64,000 nt of DNA from Rhyacophila brunnea (Eukaryota > Arthropoda > Insecta > Trichoptera > Rhyacophilidae): positions 682,001 to 746,000 of the forward strand of contig JAGYXB010000665.1 in assembly GCA_022495005.1 (NCBI GenBank), in the 5' to 3' direction. Positions 56,901 to 64,000 of the stretch are shown here, in pieces (the first letter of the stretch is position 1; every line of letters starts with the position of its first letter). The translations under genes and the position numbers were made by a program. Below the pieces are notes generated by a model. It searched no databases and was not told the origin of the DNA. It worked only from the letters and a program-made list of their open reading frames with translations.

Positions 56901-58863
56901 GAAACAACTAAATACAGCACATACTGACATGAGGTTTGACAATTTATATTAACATATTACGATTACATGTATTAGCGAAACATTATTTAAATATGATGTG
57001 TGTGCATAGACAAGTTAAAGGTTTGACCAATTAAAATTGCATAAAACTTTCAATGGAAACAAAAAAATAAATGCGAGGTATTATGATACAATCATATTCA
57101 GAAGGTTGAACAACTGTACATAATTAAAATGAAAAATATTTAAAATGTGTTTTCTTATATATTTTTGTACTTATTTAATTTAATATTTTTTGGCGGAAAC
57201 CACTTTAAACGTAATGTTTGCTGATGTACCGCATACACTGGGTACATACTACATAGAAACACGTAAAATACCACATAGGTACTAACACCAAATATACCCA
57301 TCCCTATAAAATGTCTCAATTCATCACCAAAAATCAACTAAACAACTTTCCTTTAACATTGAATATCTCACGATAATCGGAACGCTTCTTAGAACTAAAT
57401 TTTAACTCTAATAATCAGAATTTATCCCCCATGTTTAAATTGTGTATTTCAAATAGATAAACGAGTCTGTGCAGACCACTTGTCACCCTAATCTCTTTGT
57501 TCTTAATATCCTCTACTGTTGAACGATACCAATGTGAATTCACCTGTGTCTCTCTTACATAAACAACAAAATAAAGACTCCAGTATCAGAGTATCAGATC
57601 CTCGTCATCCACCCTCTCCAGAGTATCATTGATTGCACCTTTTGATTTGCTCCTTGATGCACTTCAGACTATGGTCTTATAATGTTTATGAAATATAATA
57701 ATAAGGCAGGAGCCCTTTGTAAATGTGATTTCAATTTTTAAATAATGCCTCTTGATACTACTCACAATAACGTAATTATTGTTCATCCACATTAAATTTT
57801 ATTTGCTGGTTACACATAGCACAGCATACATTATGCTTTATGTAATAAATATTAATATTAATTTATTATAAACACTGTCACTGGGTAAAGTGGCACTCTT
57901 GGGTAGAGTCACAATGCTTTCTTTGTTAATTTATAAGCGTGATATTTTTTAATTCTCATCAAAAAGGGCGTGCGTAAATCATTTATTATTTAAATAATCA
58001 TCAGTTAACTTAAAAATATGGAAAACACCCAAATAGATCAGTAGTAGACAAAATAATCAGTAGATTCTTTGAATTTAATTGTTCAGTTCAGTATAATTGA
58101 AAAAATATCAGTAGATCTACTGAAATTTTAGTAGACACGGCAACTACTGGAGTAAATCACAGCAAACAAATTTAAACATCCTATGTAAACCCATTTCAAA
58201 GTGATCATAACATGTCAAAACTTTAAAATACATACAATCCACTGCTTTAAAGGCACAGAGACAAAATAAAGGATAAAAATAGATAATAGTAGTTTTATAA
58301 CGAATAATATCTAAATTAATGACAGCACGCTGATATAAATAACTGCCCTCTTAAACAAAGACGCATGGTAATCGTATTCATCATGCACGAGCGTACCGAA
58401 GAGTAGCGCTTGGGTTCCCTCGGTCCCGGTAAAGTCTCACTGAGTGGCTCGGTGAAGATTTCTCGCAGAGAGTGTGTATCCAACATAATATTCTCTGTAA
58501 GTTTTAGTAAAGAGCTTGTTATGTTATCATTAGACAATTATTACATAAATTGTTTACTGCAATCATTAACCCCTATACTATGCTATATATATAATTGTAC
58601 CTACCTAAATGAGTATGAATCTCTATGTTGTGACCAATTTTTTAAATTGTTTTAGGCACACCAATACTAAAAATTATCACTGCAAACATTGCGAGAAGAG
58701 TTTTGTTGTATCATCTGGCTTAAAACGGCATTTGTTGTGTCATGCTGAAAGCCAGGAGGTACCATGCAGATTTTGTGAGAAAATTTTTGCCAGAATTGAT
58801 AATAGAAAAAGACATGAAATGGCAGTCCATAGGCGCACAGATGAACCGACCATATTTGTTTAA
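35933..58863 (+). CDS. Gene C: ZAD C2H2 zinc-finger protein with 11 tandem 49-aa repeats, 958 aa
   Basis: Exons are 35933-36064, 46915-48706, 48831-49016, 51649-51831, 52053-52254, 53194-53367 and 58656-58863. All are GT-AG, with phases closing at 959 codons. The ZAD cysteines are C7, C10, C56 and C59, with intron 1 after codon 44 as in gene B. Residues about 98-636 are eleven repeats of 49 residues rich in Asp, Glu, Asn and Lys, core DEIVEFDVNLL...KEVVISPVKE. An acidic/basic linker ending KKKKR leads into eight C2H2 fingers (C731 onward), nearly identical to those of gene B. Finger 2 has the same short C-to-H spacing. Exon 1 and the finger exons match gene B in length exactly. Intron 1 is 10.9 kb and filled with transposons. 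The repeats look hydrophilic and unstructured; their role is unknown. Expected to be a nuclear DNA-binding dimer. Confidence 0.9.
36475..37200 (-). mobile_element. RTE-clade LINE 3' fragment
   Basis: Read on the minus strand with frameshifts: SNKVGLKINVSKNKVMFNCF (RT palm end), then RRVKLGWSAFGRLN, and finally HMARRKDNRWTNLVIQWYPR with a WQRNAQEREKW tail. These are conserved landmarks of the C-terminal part of RTE ORF2. The 3' end is a short (ATG)n microsatellite near 36475, typical of the clade. Inactive fragment inserted in intron 1 of gene C. Confidence 0.75.
37195..37960 (-). mobile_element. Gypsy-type LTR retrotransposon: LTR, PBS and start of gag
   Basis: On the minus strand, a GC-rich probable LTR (about 37960-37445) is followed by TGGCGCCCCAAC at about 37431-37442, a tRNA primer-binding site. 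The next ATG opens a gag-like frame (TARYDGTNDSSQVEAFI) like Ty3/gypsy capsid N-termini. The gag is cut off after about 70 residues, where RTE sequence begins. The LTR contains a 91-bp tandem duplication (AGCTCACTGTACACTGATAG at 37558 and 37649). No pol, second LTR or envelope frame seen; defective remnant. LTR borders approximate. Confidence 0.65.
38006..38092 (+). repeat. Short dispersed repeat (partner at 32956-33040)
   Basis: CGTAAGATGTAATCCCACTG through ACTTGACGTTCGGATTC matches 32956-33040 in direct orientation with a few mismatches. Identity unknown; it adjoins the gypsy LTR and could be a remnant of another element. Confidence 0.6.
38567..39561. mobile_element. piggyBac-like element with TTAA target duplications
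   Basis: Left end TTAA-CTCTTTTACTCCCA (TTAA 38563-38566) and right end TGGGAGTAAAAGGG-TTAA (TTAA 39562-39565) give the expected TTAA duplication and CCCTTT-type TIR of piggyBac elements. The interior (995 bp) has no recognisable transposase frame. Confidence 0.8.
39734..40938 (+). pseudogene. LINE ORF1 (CCHC nucleic-acid-binding protein), frameshifted
   Basis: ATG at 39734 opens a Lys/Glu-rich N-terminus. A region ending RTIHIYGVSFAVEPYVFRVM leads into gag-like knuckles: CYKCWRYGHIANNC, CPKCGENHKTC and CINCKGKH. In the third knuckle the expected last Cys is Tyr (SQKYP). The frame stops at 40648. The homologous C-terminal part continues in another frame (40624-40938, EIIQKIKENKKTEE), the shift lying in an A-run near 40612-40621. 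ORF1 of Jockey/I-type LINEs binds element RNA. Its stop overlaps the ORF2 start (ATGGATAA), suggesting coupled translation in the ancestor. Confidence 0.8.
40931..41159 (+). pseudogene. LINE ORF2 endonuclease N-terminus, truncated
   Basis: ATG at 40931 overlaps the ORF1 stop. IRILQWNARSMKQKKNDIEL is the start of an apurinic-type endonuclease domain (QWN...), followed by a premature TAA and then ALISETWL with its catalytic-region ETWL motif. Homology ends near 41159; the catalytic core and RT are deleted. Confidence 0.75.
41336..42064 (-). pseudogene. Second remnant of the acidic/Cys-rich gene family
   Basis: On the minus strand, ATG at 42064 opens a 76-nt exon (42064-41989, MSPTRSRRILQLAQETNKIK) with a GTAAAT donor. 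A 99-codon open segment follows (41632-41336) containing NEVDFTPSEDSEYISNSNN and DIMTQIFGGDLGMIDGLIEE. Layout (short basic first exon, then acidic Ser/Asp region) and motif style match the remnant at 17400-18483. Exon phases do not join (phase 1 against 0), and the LINE tail cuts off the rest. No Cys block remains. Function unknown. Confidence 0.5.
42065..42857. other. Intron 1 of gene C, unassigned
   Basis: Contains repeated GTGTCATATTCC-type words near 42331 and 42430, and GTTATTCCATG near 42500 and 42686, suggesting transposon subterminal motifs. No gene seen. Confidence 0.35.
42858..45702. mobile_element. Possible unknown transposon between 26-bp perfect inverted repeats
   Basis: GGGCATTTTCGCCAAAGTTT then GTACAT (42858-42883) recurs exactly inverted at 45677-45702. 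Between them GTTACC/GGTAAC motifs with CATTTCGTTCC-like context recur (near 43278, 43457, 43613, 43644, 45137, 45351). A Tigger MITE (44200-44768) is nested inside. Outer borders and superfamily unknown; the motif spread beyond the repeats suggests the true element is larger. Confidence 0.4.
44200..44768 (-). mobile_element. Pogo/Tigger-like MITE, family 1, copy 3
   Basis: The ends match copies 1 and 2 but inverted: left AGTCGAACTTGGTTATTACG, right AATAACCGAGTTTGACTA, with TA at 44198-44199 and 44769-44770. The terminal C/G is mutated on both ends. Confidence 0.78.
45703..46914. other. Last part of intron 1 of gene C
   Basis: No gene or clear repeat end seen. The acceptor is TTTTTTCCAG at 46905-46914. 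Confidence 0.4.
47074..48690 (+). repeat. Coding tandem repeat, 11 units of 147 bp (49 aa)
   Basis: Eleven in-frame units without length change lie in exon 2 of gene C. Each contains (D/E)EIVEF(D/E)VNLL, NELxNxK(D/E)VVIxPVK, then NTKxEKNLTxGVLxAIT. Units 5 and 7, 6 and 8, and 4 and 9 are nearly identical pairs, pointing to multi-unit duplication. Units 1, 10 and 11 are the most divergent, as expected at array edges. The long open frame on the opposite strand (47184-48659) follows from the repeat composition. Confidence 0.95.
49056..51337. mobile_element. Pogo/Tigger-like element, family 3, with nested hAT sequence
   Basis: Left end TAGTAAAACCTCGATTTGAT and inverted right end CTGTAAAACCTCGATTTTGC, with TA on both sides (49054-49055 and 51338-51339). 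The 2.28 kb fill intron 3 of gene C from 40 bp after its donor. hAT-type sequence is nested within. Confidence 0.75.
50090..50225 (+). pseudogene. hAT (ZBED-like) transposase C-terminal fragment
   Basis: The + strand reads LLLKMKTLFCSTYLCESTFS followed by TMNMLKSKYTNRLTE. This is the hallmark end of the hAT dimerisation domain (STYxCExxFSxMNxxKSxxRxRLT). No other transposase part seen. The nearby CCAGTGTTGCCATGTCTA (about 49719) resembles the end of the same or another hAT element and recurs inverted near 58125-58143. Confidence 0.75.
52255..53193. other. Intron 5 of gene C
   Basis: No repeat ends or coding segment recognised. Confidence 0.45.
53368..54353. other. Intron 6 of gene C, first part
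   Basis: GC-richer segment 53430-53560 (ACCGAGCGGGAGAGTGC...) may be an old SINE or MITE. TTAACTCTTTCACTGC at 53937 resembles a piggyBac end without partner. Confidence 0.35.
54356..54814. mobile_element. Pogo/Tigger-like MITE, family 4
   Basis: Left end CAGTAGAACCTCGTTAATAA and right end inverted CAGTAAAACTTTGTAAATAC, flanked by TA at 54354-54355 and 54815-54816. The 459 bp contain several TAATTCGAAATTCG words. Non-coding. Confidence 0.8.
54839..55214. mobile_element. MITE with 41-bp perfect TIRs
   Basis: GCGTCAATTACATTGAGCTA onward (54843-54883) is repeated exactly inverted at 55170-55210, extended by TAAA/TTTA. A TA target (Tc1/mariner-like) fits. Only 24 bp separate it from the Tigger MITE to the left. 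Non-coding. Confidence 0.85.
55316..55899 (-). repeat. Dispersed repeat, copy 2 (inverted partner at 21252-21829)
   Basis: Reverse complement matches 21252-21829 along almost its whole length, with small indels. Confidence 0.75.
55943..56325. mobile_element. Foldback element with outer TIR and inner 71-bp perfect hairpin
   Basis: An outer pair TAGAAATAACAAAAACAATA (about 55947) and its inverse near 56300-56323 encloses a perfect 71-bp inverted repeat (55972-56042 and 56076-56146) with a 33-base loop. If transcribed with gene C intron 6, the inner part would fold into a fully paired hairpin. Confidence 0.85.
56326..58655. other. Intron 6 of gene C, last part
   Basis: About 57990-58143 matches 49719-49850 inverted (ATCAGTAGATCTACTGA-type words, ending in CGGCAACTACTGG), so an old hAT-like remnant lies here. 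No exon seen. Confidence 0.5.
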
Positions 58864-58868
58864 ATAAA
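58863..58868 (+). promoter_or_regulatory. Poly(A) signal overlapping the gene C stop
   Basis: TTTAAATAAATA: the AATAAA hexamer shares a base with the TAA stop codon (58861-58863). The gene A signal lies only 16 bases after its stop. Use is not proven. Confidence 0.4.
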
Positions 58869-58919
58869 TATTTAATGTCCCTCTGAGGCGGATGAAACCG
58901 GTCCAGTTATCTAATATAT

Positions 58920-60631
58920 AAAAATTAATATTTGTTTGTGTGTTTGTTTGTTCGTATTTAATGCGCAGCCATACTGTTCATCCGATTGCGATAAAACTTT
59001 GTAAACTTATTGCTTGCACTTGCGGGAAGAGTATAGGCTATACTAATATATAAAAATGAATGTCTGTCTGTCTGTCTGTGTGTCTGTCCCGTATGCGTTC
59101 CTATACCATTCATCCGATTGCGATGAAAGTTTGGTAAGTGGTTGTATGCACACCCATGAAGGTTTCTGAATTAGAAAAATCATCATCTTCTTCTTCATTC
59201 TATTTTCTTTTATTCGTATGGTTCCTATACCATTCATCCGATTGCAATGAAATTTTGGTAAGTGGTTGTATGCACACCCATGAAGGTTTCTAAATTAGAA
59301 AAATCATCACCCGCAAAGGTTTTTGAAATAGTACAACCATCTTCTTCTTCTTCATTCTATCTTCTTTTATTCGTATGGTCCCTATACCATTCATTCGATT
59401 GCAATGAAACCTTCGTCAGTTGTTGTGAGCACGCCCGAGAAGGGTTCTGAATTAGTACAACCATCTTCTTCTATTCGTATGCGTTCCTATACCATTCATC
59501 CGATTGCAATGAAAATTTGATCAAGTGTTGTGTTCACGCCGGCAAAGGTTTCTGAATTGATACAACCATTTCTTCTTCTTTTTCTTCTATTCTATCTTCT
59601 TCTATTCGTATGCATTCTTATACCATTCATCCAATTGCGATGAAATTTTGACCAGATGTTGTGCGCAAGCCCGCGAAGGTTTCTGAATTAGTACAACCAT
59701 CTTCTTCTTCTTCTATTCGTATGCGTTCCTATACCATTCATCCGATTGCAATGAAACTATGGTGAGTTGTCGTGCGCACGCCTGCAAAGGTTTCTGAATT
59801 AGTACAACCATCATCTTCTTCTTCTATTCGAATGCGTACCTACACCATTCATCCGATTCCAATGAAACTTTGGTGAGTTGTCGTGCGCATGCCCACGAAG
59901 ATTTCTGAATTAGAAAATCATCTTCTACTTCTATTCTTATGCGTTCCTATACCATTCATCCGATTGCAATGACATTTTGATCAAGTGTTGTGCCCTTGCC
60001 CATAAAGGTTTCTGAATTAGTACAATCATCTTTTTCTTCTTCTATTTGTATGCGTTCTTATGCCATTCATCCGATTGTGATGAAATTTTGACCAGTTGTG
60101 CGCACGCCCGCGAAGGTTTTTGAATTAGTACAACCATCTTCTTCTTCTATTCGTATGCGTTCCTATACCATTAATCTGATTGCAATGAAACTTTAGTGAG
60201 TTGTCATGCGCATGCCCACGAAGATTTCTGAATTAGAAAATCTTCTTCTTCTACTATTCGTATGCGTTCCTATACCATTCATCCGATTGCGATGAAACTT
60301 TTGTCAGTTGGTGTGCGCACACCTGCGAAGGTTTCTAAATTATTATTATATAAAATACAAAGTTTGTTGTTTGTTTGTTTCATCCAATTTTGTTTTTTTT
60401 TTACTACATATTAATACCTAACATTAATAACGTTTTCATATTTTGGATTCGATTTTAATTTAGTGTTCTTATGTTTGACCTTTACTCCTATTAGAATTAT
60501 TTTCATATTGCCATATTGTATTACACAGATATTTTAATATTAAAAAAATAATTACCTCTTATGATTTTTCAAATATCTAAGATAAATATAACCACAAAGC
60601 GACCCTGTGCGAAGCCGGGTACTTCAGCTAG
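58920..60631 (+). mobile_element. Helitron-like element, copy 2, with ~110-bp minisatellite
   Basis: TC start (TCTAATATATAAAAATTAAT) after A58919, and CTAG end (60628-60631) before T60632. Same internal ~110-bp tandem units and same 3' end as copy 1, with one 3' end only and no nested element. It lies 56 bp after the gene C stop, so may fall in its 3' flank or transcript. No Rep/helicase frame. Confidence 0.85.
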
Positions 60632-62559
60632 TAGTTAATAAAAGTGGAATCAGTATGTTAAAATTTGCATTTTATGAGAATTGATAATACAATGCATTTC
60701 CATCATGAACAATAAAAGAAACTATCCAAATACCCAATATTTTATATTAAAAGGTATAAGTTAGTTTGTTACTGATGTGATATAGAAAAGTAAAATTTAT
60801 TATTATACAGGTAGGCTCTACAAAGGGTTCTAAATCCTCCTAAAAGTCAGTTAGAATAGCCTTCCACACAGTGGAAATATTATCAAACTAGTCAGACAAA
60901 GTTTATGATTATACATAGTAAGTAAGTCATAAATGTTTTCGGTACCTATATAACAGAGTTACATGTAAATTGTACGTATTACATTTCACTGTTGCACAGT
61001 TCACCGTAAGCTTTCGTATTGGAAAGAGATGACCGTATAGTTTTCATGAATTTCAGAATGAAAACCTAATCTAACCTAACAAATAATCCAGTATATCGGC
61101 TATTTTCCAAATTAGTTTGCCGTGGCTTCCTGTAGACCGACAAGAACCGTGTTTTATTTAGACATTATCTTTGTACTATACGACCCAAAGAGGTTGGATG
61201 GTCTTTAATATACAACCATATATACCTGATACAACATTTCACGGTGAAGTGTGATACGGCAAACTGCATACGTACAAATTTCCAGACACGATATAATAGT
61301 ATTCTCTTCCAATTGAAACAATAGTGGAAAAATAAATGTAGGTACAATATTAAGTAAGTACTGATTGCTATATTTATTTATTTATCCCTAGTTTGCCACT
61401 ATGAGATAATTACGTACGCAATCGTTGCGTCAGTTCGCTGACCTAGTACCTGTGTCTCAGGTTTGTCGCATGTGTGTCATAGCTTTAAATGTTACCTATA
61501 ACTTTAAATGGTGTGTACTCTTCGTCACTGATTATGTATATTATATTCTCATCCATTTTACAATGGATTATTAAATTTATATTTTTTTTACAGTACCTTA
61601 TAGTAATTATTACCCTTGAATTTAGTGAAATATTGTGTTTTATGATAATGTAAGTATGACTGAAATCTTTAGTATATTGGTGTTTGATTGTTAGTTATAT
61701 ATGTATTGCTTGTATCATAATATGTATACATATTATATAACAATAAAGTCTTTAAAACCTGTGCAATTGTTGTATTTTCTATTTTATTATTGAACTCATC
61801 ACTGTCATATAAACATAAATAATATTAGGGAATATCCTCAAAGTAGTATAAGGAGAGTGGGTATTGTTCGGCAAAATGAAGTCATGTTTCTTGCGTATAA
61901 CGCACAGTAGAACCTCAATTTTATTATTATTAACTTAACTGAAACATTATACCATCATGTTGCTTCTCAGTACGGCTACCAAATTTAAACACAGCATAGT
62001 TAACCATATTTTCTACTAAATTAACTAAAAATAATTACTAGTAGCTTTATATTTAACACAAAAATAATAAATTTCGTTAATTATTAAACATGTGCTCGCA
62101 GTTTTTAAATGACTAGTCATCCAAATCAATATTTACCGGTGACGTGTTTGTGTACAAAAAATATTTAATTCGACCATAGAAATTCTATCTTACTCTTAAC
62201 GCATATTGCGGAGATAAGCGTGCTGAATGCTTTCTCATTCACAATATTATGGTTCGTGTTTGTTCAGGCCTTGGGAATATCACTTTTGTAGAGCTATTAT
62301 TCTATATTATTATAATATGTAAGCAAATTAGTTTAGCATCATGAATTTAAAATTTATTTCGCTTGGCTTGTCATTTTCCTAATAACTTTTCGAGAGATAC
62401 TAATTCAGCCGTTACTAATTGGTGCTAATTCATTTAAAAAATAACCACATGCGGGGCTATTTTATACACAGGGCGACTATCGACCGCTAAAGTGATACAG
62501 TGATAGTATTTATTACATATTTTGTATTGAGGTATTATAACTGTTACAATAAGTTAGCT
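60632..62559. other. Spacer right of gene C, no gene seen
   Basis: AT-rich. An AATAAA at about 61741 has no recognisable gene upstream. A single arm resembling the palindrome at 35085 lies near 62466-62510. Confidence 0.4.
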
Positions 62560-62567
62560 GTCTAAAC

Positions 62568-62876
62568 CAGCGATACTCAACCTGCGGCCCTTTAAGATTT
62601 TATGTGCGGCCCGAAACAGATTTATTATCAGGAATTTCGTATATCTTGAGATTCATTTCGACTTTGACGCACAGATAGTCACACCCGAAGAGGATTATCA
62701 TTATGGTCCACATCAGATCTGGTATAAGAGTGTTGCTATTGCACACGATTAATTTAAAAAACACGCATAATTTTTAAAATCTCAAAAATGTTTTCTAAAA
62801 AACCAGTAGTATGCGGCCCTCGTTACTTTACAAATATATGTATTTGGCCCGAAGAAAAAAAGGTTGAGTATCATTG
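62568..62876. mobile_element. hAT-like MITE with 8-bp target duplication
   Basis: CAGCGATACTCAACCTGCGG at the left and GGTTGAGTATCATTG at the right, flanked by GTCTAAAC (62560-62567) and ATCTAAAC (62877-62884), seven of eight matching. 309 bp. The TIR sequence is of the common CTCAACC-GCGG hAT type. Confidence 0.82.
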
Positions 62877-62884
62877 ATCTAAAC

Positions 62885-63918
62885 AGTCAAAACTGTATAT
62901 CTCTTTCTAAATTTTATCACAGCCAAGAAAGCAGCGGCGGCTTCTCTAACACCATGCATGTGTGCTGCACTGCTTTTTCCTAAACATCACTCAATGTTCA
63001 ACAATGCTATTCATAAGTCATCACTCGTTTATCGCAATTTAATCCATGTAAATTTATACCAAAAGCATGTACCCACTGAACAGTCAACGAAAACGAGCGC
63101 TCGTGGTGAGCGCCCTAATATCGATCTTAGTTTGCCATTCTTATTACATTGTGTAATAACAGTTCAACCCGATAGGTGAAACTCATAAACATGTTATAAA
63201 AACACAAAATTTTATGGCTTTTTGAGACGCCGACCAGTTCACAAAATTCGATACAGAAAAAAAAACAGTAGGTATACACGGAAAAATGTGGTAACTGAGA
63301 TTTAGCAGGATTGATAAAAAATAGTTTTTTTTTATTTAAATCTCATAAAAATTCACTGGAAATAGGCTGATATTGAATACAAATTGATTATCAACATAAA
63401 TATTATGGTTACGATCCTTAAATCGTTCTATATTTGCAAATATTTGAATATAATTTATAAAAAAATAATATCTAAGTTACCATGTACTTTTAGCAAGTGA
63501 GTGAATTATTCTGACATGATGTCATATTTTTAACAATACCTGAGTTGCGCTAAGTTTTATGCCGACGCAATTTTTCAGACTTTATTTTATTTTGTAGACG
63601 AAGGGTCTGACGCCTTGTCGTCAATAATTCAATATTCTGTGTCGAAAAATACGTATTCAAAACAATCGATAGCTATACATTTTTTTTATATTTCCTTGAA
63701 AAATTATTGCAGTTCACTGTTCAGTTTCGTCTCTGCTGCCGCGATCTAGAGTCACGTTCTGTTAATCACTTTCGATAATTTTCTTCGTAAAAAGAAATTC
63801 TGAATATTATTGATTGATTGATTGTTTAATCAGTGAAGTGTGTGTGTTTTAAAATGATGTCGATAAATGTAGACTATATTAATTAATGTTGAAAACAATC
63901 GGTATATTTTATAAAAGT
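62885..63918. other. Spacer, no gene seen
   Basis: The frame at 62958-63179 has no motif. The end of this stretch would be the intron or 5' region of the fragment that follows. Confidence 0.35.
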
Positions 63919-64000
63919 TAATTGACTGTAAAATTTTGTAGTGCATTTGAATTAGCTCTACGCGGTCACGATGAAACTGAAGACTCGTTAAATCGAGGTG
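63919..64000 (+). CDS. Edge fragment of a DUF4371/ZMYM-like hAT-related transposase
   Basis: The last bases read LTVKFCSAFELALRGHDETE then DSLNRG, open to the window edge. The (A/E)LALRGHDE...S.NRG pattern is the hallmark start of the DUF4371 block in ZMYM1-like, hAT-related transposases and domesticated proteins. An in-frame TAA just upstream (63917-63919) means the start is an exon boundary, a truncation or damage. Whether the element is intact to the right cannot be seen. Confidence 0.65.

Noticed and set aside
61904..61930. ACAGTAGAACCTCAATTTT as another Tigger end
   Set aside because: Only one end is visible and no inverted partner was found nearby.

Overview
The window is AT-rich animal nuclear DNA and looks like an insect, most probably a moth or butterfly. 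The evidence is split genes with GT-AG introns, tandem C2H2 zinc-finger genes of which two carry a ZAD-type N-terminal zinc module, Helitrons ending in CTAG, tRNA-derived SINEs, RTE and R1-clade LINE remnants, and (TTAGG)n repeats. There are no bacterial operons, no CRISPR arrays and no free-standing tRNA or rRNA genes.

Three zinc-finger genes lie head-to-tail on the + strand. Gene A (1-2215) enters from the left and only its last exons are visible. Gene B (7169-15674) has six exons, encodes 435 residues and is complete. Gene C (35933-58863) has seven exons, encodes 958 residues and is complete. B and C are paralogs: exon 1 (132 nt) and the four finger-coding exons (183, 202, 174 and 208 nt) are the same length in both, with the same phases. 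They differ in the linker between ZAD and fingers. In B it is one short exon. In C it is expanded by eleven tandem 49-residue repeats and split by a 124-bp intron. These proteins are expected to be nuclear, DNA-binding and ZAD-dimerising; no target can be read from the sequence.

Almost everything else is transposon-derived. It includes six pogo/Tigger-type elements with TA target duplications (four TIR types), four hAT-like or short-TIR MITEs (three with 8-bp duplications), a piggyBac-like element with TTAA duplications, two Helitrons with ~110-bp minisatellites, several SINE copies and RTE fragments. An R1-clade LINE fragment lies between two (CCTAA)n tracts and resembles a SART-type telomeric retrotransposon. 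There is also an internally deleted Jockey/I-like LINE, a gypsy LTR-gag fragment joined to an RTE fragment, and several foldback elements. Broken minus-strand gene remnants include a THAP-domain gene (25340-26399) and two members of an acidic, Cys-rich family I cannot name (17400-18483 and 41336-42064). A DUF4371/ZMYM-like transposase fragment runs off the right edge.

By region: 1-2.2 kb gene A; 2.2-7.2 kb spacer with a Tigger element; 7.2-15.7 kb gene B; 15.7-35.9 kb a transposon-rich spacer (Cys-rich pseudogene, Tigger elements, Helitron, THAP pseudogene, telomeric LINE); 35.9-58.9 kb gene C, whose 10.9-kb first intron is packed with transposons; 58.9-64 kb Helitron, hAT MITE and the transposase edge fragment.
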